Both the position numbers and the translations under genes were made by a program. DNA of 64,000 bases from Mycolicibacterium chitae (lineage in GTDB: Bacteria > Actinomycetota > Actinomycetes > Mycobacteriales > Mycobacteriaceae). The notes under the pieces were generated by a model. That model did no database searches and had not been told where the DNA came from. It was given only the letters and a program-made list of their open reading frames with translations. Positions 57,265 to 64,000 of the stretch are shown here, piece by piece (position 1 is the stretch's first letter; every line of letters begins with the position of its first letter). Location: positions 3,224,001 through 3,288,000 of the forward strand of contig NZ_LR134355.1 of the NCBI RefSeq assembly GCF_900637205.1, read 5' to 3'.

Positions 57265-57303
57265 TGGCCTGTTGATCAATAGCCAGTCATGGCAAACTGG
57301 CCT
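57265..57303. promoter_or_regulatory. MocR operator candidates in the yczE/mocR gap
   Basis: AGTGGCCTG and ACTGGCCTG (TGGCCT at 57265 and 57298) are direct repeats 33 nt apart, three helical turns. GCCAGT (57282-57287) and ACTGGC (57296-57301) form an inverted repeat. MocR proteins typically bind such mixed repeats. The whole gap is 64 nt. Confidence 0.55.
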
Positions 57304-57306
57304 GCG

Positions 57307-58782
57307 ATGAGCACGGAAACGGCGAGTCGCAGGCTGGACGTGACGCTGCTGGCCCGCGAGTTGGGCAACTGGCGCACGGCCAACGGCGCCGGCCCGGTGT
57401 ACCGGGGGCTGGCCGACGGACTGCGCATGCTGATCGTCGACGGGCGGCTGCCGGTGGGTTCGCGCCTGCCCAGCGAGCGGTCGCTGGCCGAAACGCTGCG
57501 GATCTCGCGCACCACGGTGACCACCGCCTACGCGCAGATGCGCGAGGAGGGCTACCTCACCGCGCGCCGCGGCGCCCGCAGCACCGTCGCCCTGCCCCGC
57601 CACGACACCATCGCCGCGTGGGCACCCGAACCCGGCGACGACCGGCCGATCAACTTCGCCGCGGCGGCAATGTCGGCACCGGCCTCGGCGGTCCGCGACG
57701 CCTTCACCGACGCCGCCCACGAGGTGGCCTCCTACCTGCACCACACCGGCCTGGAGTTGTACGGCGTCGAGCCGCTGCGGGTCGCGATCGCCGAAATGTA
57801 CTGTCGCCGAGGGCTGCCCACGGAACCGGATCAGGTGATGGTGACCTCGGGCGCGCTCGCGGCCACCGGGCTGATCCTGGCCAGCTTCGTCGAGCCCGGC
57901 GACCGCGTGTTGGTCGAGCAACCGACGTTCACCGGTGCGCTGGCCGCTATCTCGGCCCGCGGTGCCCGCGCCGTGCCGGTCTCGCTCCCGCCCGACGAGG
58001 GGTGGGACATCGACACCATGCACATCGCGATCCGTCAGCTCGCACCCAACCTCGCGTATCTGGTTCCCGACCAACACAATCCGACCGGCCTGACCATGCC
58101 CGCCGAGCAGCGCGACCGGCTGGCGAAGATCGTCGCCGAGACCCGCACCCGCACCGTCATCGACGAGACGCTGAGCGAGATCTGGCTCGACGCCCCGACG
58201 CCGCCGCCGGTGGCCGCGTCGATGACCCGACGCGCCGACCTGCTGTTGACCGTGGGGTCGATGTCCAAGGCGTTCTGGGGCGGTCTGCGGATCGGCTGGA
58301 TCCGCGCCGAACGCGCCACCCTGGCGGTCCTCGCCGCGCGCCGCCCCGCCCTGGACCTCGGCACGCCGATCCTCGAACAACTCGCCGCGGCCCGCCTGCT
58401 CGACAACGCCCCCGACGTGCTACCCGAGCGGCGCGAACTCATCGCCGCCCGCCGCCGCCTGCTGCGGGACCTGCTCGCCGAACACCTGCCGCAGTGGCGC
58501 GAGTCCAATGCGGGTCTGCCCACCGGCGGCCTGGGGCTGTGGATGCGGCTGCCGACGCCGATGAGTTCGGCGCTGTCGGCCGCGGCCTCCCGGCTGGGTG
58601 TCGACATCCCGCCCGGACCGCGGTTCGGCGTGGACGGGACGCTGGAGCGTTTTATCCGGGTGCCGTACACACTGCCCGAAGATCAACTGACCGAAGGGGT
58701 TTCGCGACTCGCGCAGGCCTGGGCCACGGTGACCGGAGCCGAGCTGGTGACCGCACCGAAGACCGGCGGGCCGGTGGTCTGA
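57307..58782 (+). CDS. MocR-family (GntR/aminotransferase) regulator
   Basis: This is a 491-residue MocR regulator. The GntR winged helix (30-95: PVYRGLADGLRMLIVDGRLPVGSRLPSERSLAETLRISRTTVTTAYAQMREEGYL) is joined to an aminotransferase-like domain with YLVPDQHNPTGLTMP and the PLP lysine K321 in GSMSKAFWGGLRIGW. Such proteins sense PLP or PLP adducts. Divergent from yczE, it probably controls it. The ATG at 57307 is used; it stops one base before the convergent serB2 end. The pair appears inserted between Rv3041c- and serB2-like genes. Confidence 0.9.
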   Translation: MSTETASRRLDVTLLARELGNWRTANGAGPVYRGLADGLRMLIVDGRLPVGSRLPSERSLAETLRISRTTVTTAYAQMREEGYLTARRGARSTVALPRHDTIAAWAPEPGDDRPINFAAAAMSAPASAVRDAFTDAAHEVASYLHHTGLELYGVEPLRVAIAEMYCRRGLPTEPDQVMVTSGALAATGLILASFVEPGDRVLVEQPTFTGALAAISARGARAVPVSLPPDEGWDIDTMHIAIRQLAPNLAYLVPDQHNPTGLTMPAEQRDRLAKIVAETRTRTVIDETLSEIWLDAPTPPPVAASMTRRADLLLTVGSMSKAFWGGLRIGWIRAERATLAVLAARRPALDLGTPILEQLAAARLLDNAPDVLPERRELIAARRRLLRDLLAEHLPQWRESNAGLPTGGLGLWMRLPTPMSSALSAAASRLGVDIPPGPRFGVDGTLERFIRVPYTLPEDQLTEGVSRLAQAWATVTGAELVTAPKTGGPVV

Positions 58783-61824
<3,042 letters not shown>

Positions 61825-61918
61825 TTAGATCTTCTGTGCCTGAATCCTATCCCCCATCTTCGTCGTTGTCGGCGCGGGTCCGACAATCTGTCGTAGATGT
61901 CGCGATGCGGCCGGGTGT

Positions 61919-61924
61919 TACCGT
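61919..61924 (+). promoter_or_regulatory. -10 element (TACCGT) of fecB
   Basis: TACCGT lies 7 nt before the GTG at 61932. It supports that start over the in-frame ATG at 61905. Confidence 0.45.
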
Positions 61925-61931
61925 CGGATCC

Positions 61932-63005
61932 GTGCCGATTCGCACCACTTCCGTCGCTCTGGCCGCAACGTTAACGTTGCTGGTCGCCGGCTGTTCGGAG
62001 CCGCAAGGCCTGACCCCGGTCCCGCCGACGGACAGCGTGATCACCAGTACGACGACGATCGCCGGCGCGGGCGTGCTGGGCAATCAGCGCCGGCCCGACG
62101 AGTCCTGCGCCGCCGAGCCGGCCGCCGTCGATCCCGGCGAGTCGCCCCGGCGGGTGCCCAGCGGCACCGAGCGCGGCGAGGTCGACGTGCCGGCCGATCC
62201 GCAGCGCATCGTCGTCCTCGCCGGCGATGCGCTCGACGTGCTGTGCGCCCTGGGCCTGCAGTCGCGCATCGTGGCCGCGGCCGTGCCCGACGGTGCGGAT
62301 GCCCAGCCGTCGTATCTGGGCACCGTGATCCACGAGCTGCCGGCGGTCGGCAGCCGCACCGAGGTCGACACCGCGGCGATCGCCGCGATGGAACCGGACC
62401 TGATCCTGGGTTCGCGGGCGCTGACCCCCGATGCCTACGCCGGGCTGACCGCGATCGCGCCGACGGTCTTCACCGGCGCCGCGGGCGCCGACTGGCGCGA
62501 CAACGTCCGGGCGATCGGGGCCGCCGCGGGCCGCGCGCACGCCGCCGACGAGGTGGTCGACAACTTCGACGAGGATGCCGAGCAGACCGGTGTCGCCAAC
62601 GACGCGACGCACTTCCAGGCCTCGGTGGTGCAGTTCACCGAGGACTCCGTGCGGGTGTTCGGCGCCGAGAACTTCCCGGCCAGCGTGCTCGGCGCCGTAG
62701 GGGTGGATCGTCCTGCGGCACAACGGTTCACCGACCAGCCGTTCGAGGAGATCGACACCACCGACCTCGAGGACGCCGACTTCGCCCCCGTCGAGGCCGA
62801 CATCGTCTACGTGTCGTTCGCCTCCGATGCGGCCAAGGAGCGCGCCACCACGGTGCTCGGCAGCGACGCCTGGCGCGCACTGTCGGCCAACCGCGACAAC
62901 CGGGTGTTCATCGTCAACAACGAGGTCTGGCAGACCGGTCAGGGCCCGGTGGCCGCCCGCGGCATCCTCGACGACCTGCGCTGGCTCAACGCCCCGATCA
63001 ACTAG
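61932..63005 (+). CDS. fecB: Iron-siderophore-type periplasmic binding lipoprotein FecB
   Basis: This 357-residue lipoprotein has a signal ending at VAGC (C21), a Thr/Pro-rich linker with TTTIAGAGVLGNQRRPDESC, then the FecB/FepB-type Venus-flytrap fold: RIVVLAGDALDVLCALGLQSRIVAAAVP, PDLILGSRALTPDAYAGLTAIAPTVF, VGVDRPAAQRFTDQPFEEI and NNEVWQTGQGPVAARGILDDL. Homologues bind iron complexes including carboxymycobactin. Divergent from ctaD and likely leaderless (TACCGT). No permease genes are adjacent. Confidence 0.92.
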   Translation: MPIRTTSVALAATLTLLVAGCSEPQGLTPVPPTDSVITSTTTIAGAGVLGNQRRPDESCAAEPAAVDPGESPRRVPSGTERGEVDVPADPQRIVVLAGDALDVLCALGLQSRIVAAAVPDGADAQPSYLGTVIHELPAVGSRTEVDTAAIAAMEPDLILGSRALTPDAYAGLTAIAPTVFTGAAGADWRDNVRAIGAAAGRAHAADEVVDNFDEDAEQTGVANDATHFQASVVQFTEDSVRVFGAENFPASVLGAVGVDRPAAQRFTDQPFEEIDTTDLEDADFAPVEADIVYVSFASDAAKERATTVLGSDAWRALSANRDNRVFIVNNEVWQTGQGPVAARGILDDLRWLNAPIN

Positions 63006-63031
63006 CGCCCGAAGAACCAGAAAGGCCCACC

Positions 63032-63307
63032 ATGTTCCACGTGCTCAAGCTCGACTACCTGCAACCCCTAGAGGTCGTCGACCAGACCCGGCCCGCGCAC
63101 GTGGCGTGGATCGAGCGCGAGATCGAGGCCGGCCGGCTGCTGCTGGCCGGACGTCAGGAGTCCCAGCAGGGCGGCGTGCTGATCACCGGTGACATCGACG
63201 TCGCCGAGGCCGAGAAGCTCATGGCCGAGGACCCGTACCAACTGGCCGGGCTGGTGCGCTACGAGCGGCTGAGCTTCGCGGGATCGCTGCGCGCGAACGG
63301 CCTGTAG
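63032..63307 (+). CDS. YciI-family protein
   Basis: This 91-residue YciI (DGPF-type ferredoxin-like) protein has [44 protein letters not shown] and [32 protein letters not shown]. The conserved His in the RPAH motif is the putative catalytic residue; the function is unknown in vivo. AAAGG lies 7 nt before the ATG, 27 nt after fecB, so co-transcription is likely. Confidence 0.85.
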   Translation: MFHVLKLDYLQPLEVVDQTRPAHVAWIEREIEAGRLLLAGRQESQQGGVLITGDIDVAEAEKLMAEDPYQLAGLVRYERLSFAGSLRANGL

Positions 63308-63390
63308 CGCGCGGTTCTGCCACCATGGTCTGGAGACGACGGCTCCCAGATCCAACCTCAGAGACCACCCGGAGAGGGCACGCAGCACAG

Positions 63391-64000
63391 ATGACGACCA
63401 CAGTTTCCGCTTACGCCGCCAACTCGGCCACCGACCCGCTGACCAAGACCACCATCGAGCGCCGCGACCTCGGTCCGCACGACGTGGCCTTCGACATCAA
63501 GTTCGCCGGGATCTGCCACTCCGACATCCACACCGTCAAGGGGGAATGGGGCGGGGCGAACTATCCGGTGGTGCCCGGCCACGAGATCGCCGGGGTGGTC
63601 ACCGCGATCGGCTCGGCCGTCACCAGATACCAGGTCGGTGATCGCGTGGGCGTCGGGTGTTTCGTCGACTCCTGCCGGGAGTGCGAGAACTGCGAGGCCG
63701 GGCTGCAGCAGTACTGCACCGGACCGGGCGGCATGCGCGGCACCTACAACTCGACCGAACGCGACGGCAGCCCCACCTACGGCGGCTACAGCACCGCGAT
63801 GGTGGTCGACGAGAACTACGTGCTGCGCATCCCGGACGCCATCTCGCTGGACAAGGCCGCTCCCCTGCTGTGCGCCGGGGTCACGGTGTGGTCGCCGCTG
63901 CGGCACTGGAACGCCGGGCCGGACAAGCGCGTCGCCGTGATCGGCCTCGGCGGCCTGGGCCACATGGCCGTCAAGCTGGCCACCGCGATGGGCGCCGAGG
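63391..64000 (+). CDS. adhC: NAD(P)-dependent zinc alcohol dehydrogenase, partial
   Basis: This is the first 203 codons of an AdhC-type MDR alcohol dehydrogenase; the rest lies beyond the window edge. It has Zn ligands in [15 protein letters not shown] and GHEIAG, structural Zn cysteines [28 protein letters not shown], and the Rossmann motif [15 protein letters not shown] at the edge. The ATG at 63391 is preceded by GGAGAGG. M. tuberculosis AdhC reduces aldehydes, including those linked to lipids. Its position after fecB matches the H37Rv order. Confidence 0.93.
   Translation, partial: MTTTVSAYAANSATDPLTKTTIERRDLGPHDVAFDIKFAGICHSDIHTVKGEWGGANYPVVPGHEIAGVVTAIGSAVTRYQVGDRVGVGCFVDSCRECENCEAGLQQYCTGPGGMRGTYNSTERDGSPTYGGYSTAMVVDENYVLRIPDAISLDKAAPLLCAGVTVWSPLRHWNAGPDKRVAVIGLGGLGHMAVKLATAMGAE

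Overview
The window is very GC-rich chromosomal DNA from a non-tuberculous Mycobacterium (Mycolicibacterium-like). From memory, its backbone follows the M. tuberculosis H37Rv gene order from leuC (Rv2988c) to adhC (Rv3045) almost gene for gene. Species and synteny are inferred from remembered protein families and order, because no search was run. Genes abut or overlap by 1-4 bases almost everywhere, and no stretch over 300 bases lacks a gene or a described element.

Layout. 1-15.5 kb: leuC (cut by the window edge) with a divergent IclR regulator, an amino-acid permease, a flavin/F420 oxidoreductase, tRNA-Glu and tRNA-Gln, a TetR-FAH-gltX run, an MpaB-type oxygenase, a phytase-like lipoprotein, an MFS permease, leuB, serA and a carotenoid-desaturase-like flavoprotein. 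15.5-19.2 kb: the ilvB-ilvN-ilvC operon, preceded by a 17-residue Ile-Leu-Val-Val-Val leader peptide and an intrinsic terminator. 19.2-28 kb: a Cfp6-like protein, DoxX, LppZ, and gatB-pfkA-gatA-gatC interrupted by a MarR/NmrA-like pair. 28-38.5 kb: ligA with small accessory genes, a MetE-C-like protein, LpqA, and a DeoR / mannitol-type PTS / zinc polyol-dehydrogenase island. 38.5-44.4 kb: mnmA, a cysteine desulfurase, an OlsA/OlsB-like acyltransferase pair and etfBA. 44.6-49.2 kb: a polymethylated-glucan (MGLP) cluster with a methyltransferase, GH57 enzyme, GT4 glucosyltransferase and hexapeptide acyltransferase. 49-57 kb: a PQQ-propeller lipoprotein, two tandem TB22.2/MPT64-like secreted proteins, two methyltransferases, enoyl-CoA hydratase, NUDIX and ABC ATPase genes. 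56.5-64 kb: a YczE/MocR pair, serB2, ctaD, fecB, a YciI-like gene and a partial adhC.

How the genes work together. Branched-chain amino acid synthesis (leuC, leuB, ilvBNC) and serine synthesis (serA, serB2) are over-represented. The non-discriminating glutamyl-tRNA synthetase, one tRNA-Gln, one tRNA-Glu and the complete GatCAB amidotransferase together form the indirect Gln-tRNA pathway. EtfAB links acyl-CoA oxidation to the respiratory chain, which is represented here by CtaD.

The most informative non-coding signals are: the ilvB attenuator, whose leader peptide looks leaderless; a recurring TANNNT element 6-8 nt before ATG/GTG at about a dozen genes; several palindromes placed like operators next to regulator genes; tandem 11-nt PHO-box-like repeats before the phytase-like gene; and a perfect 21-bp inverted repeat flanking the GT4 gene.
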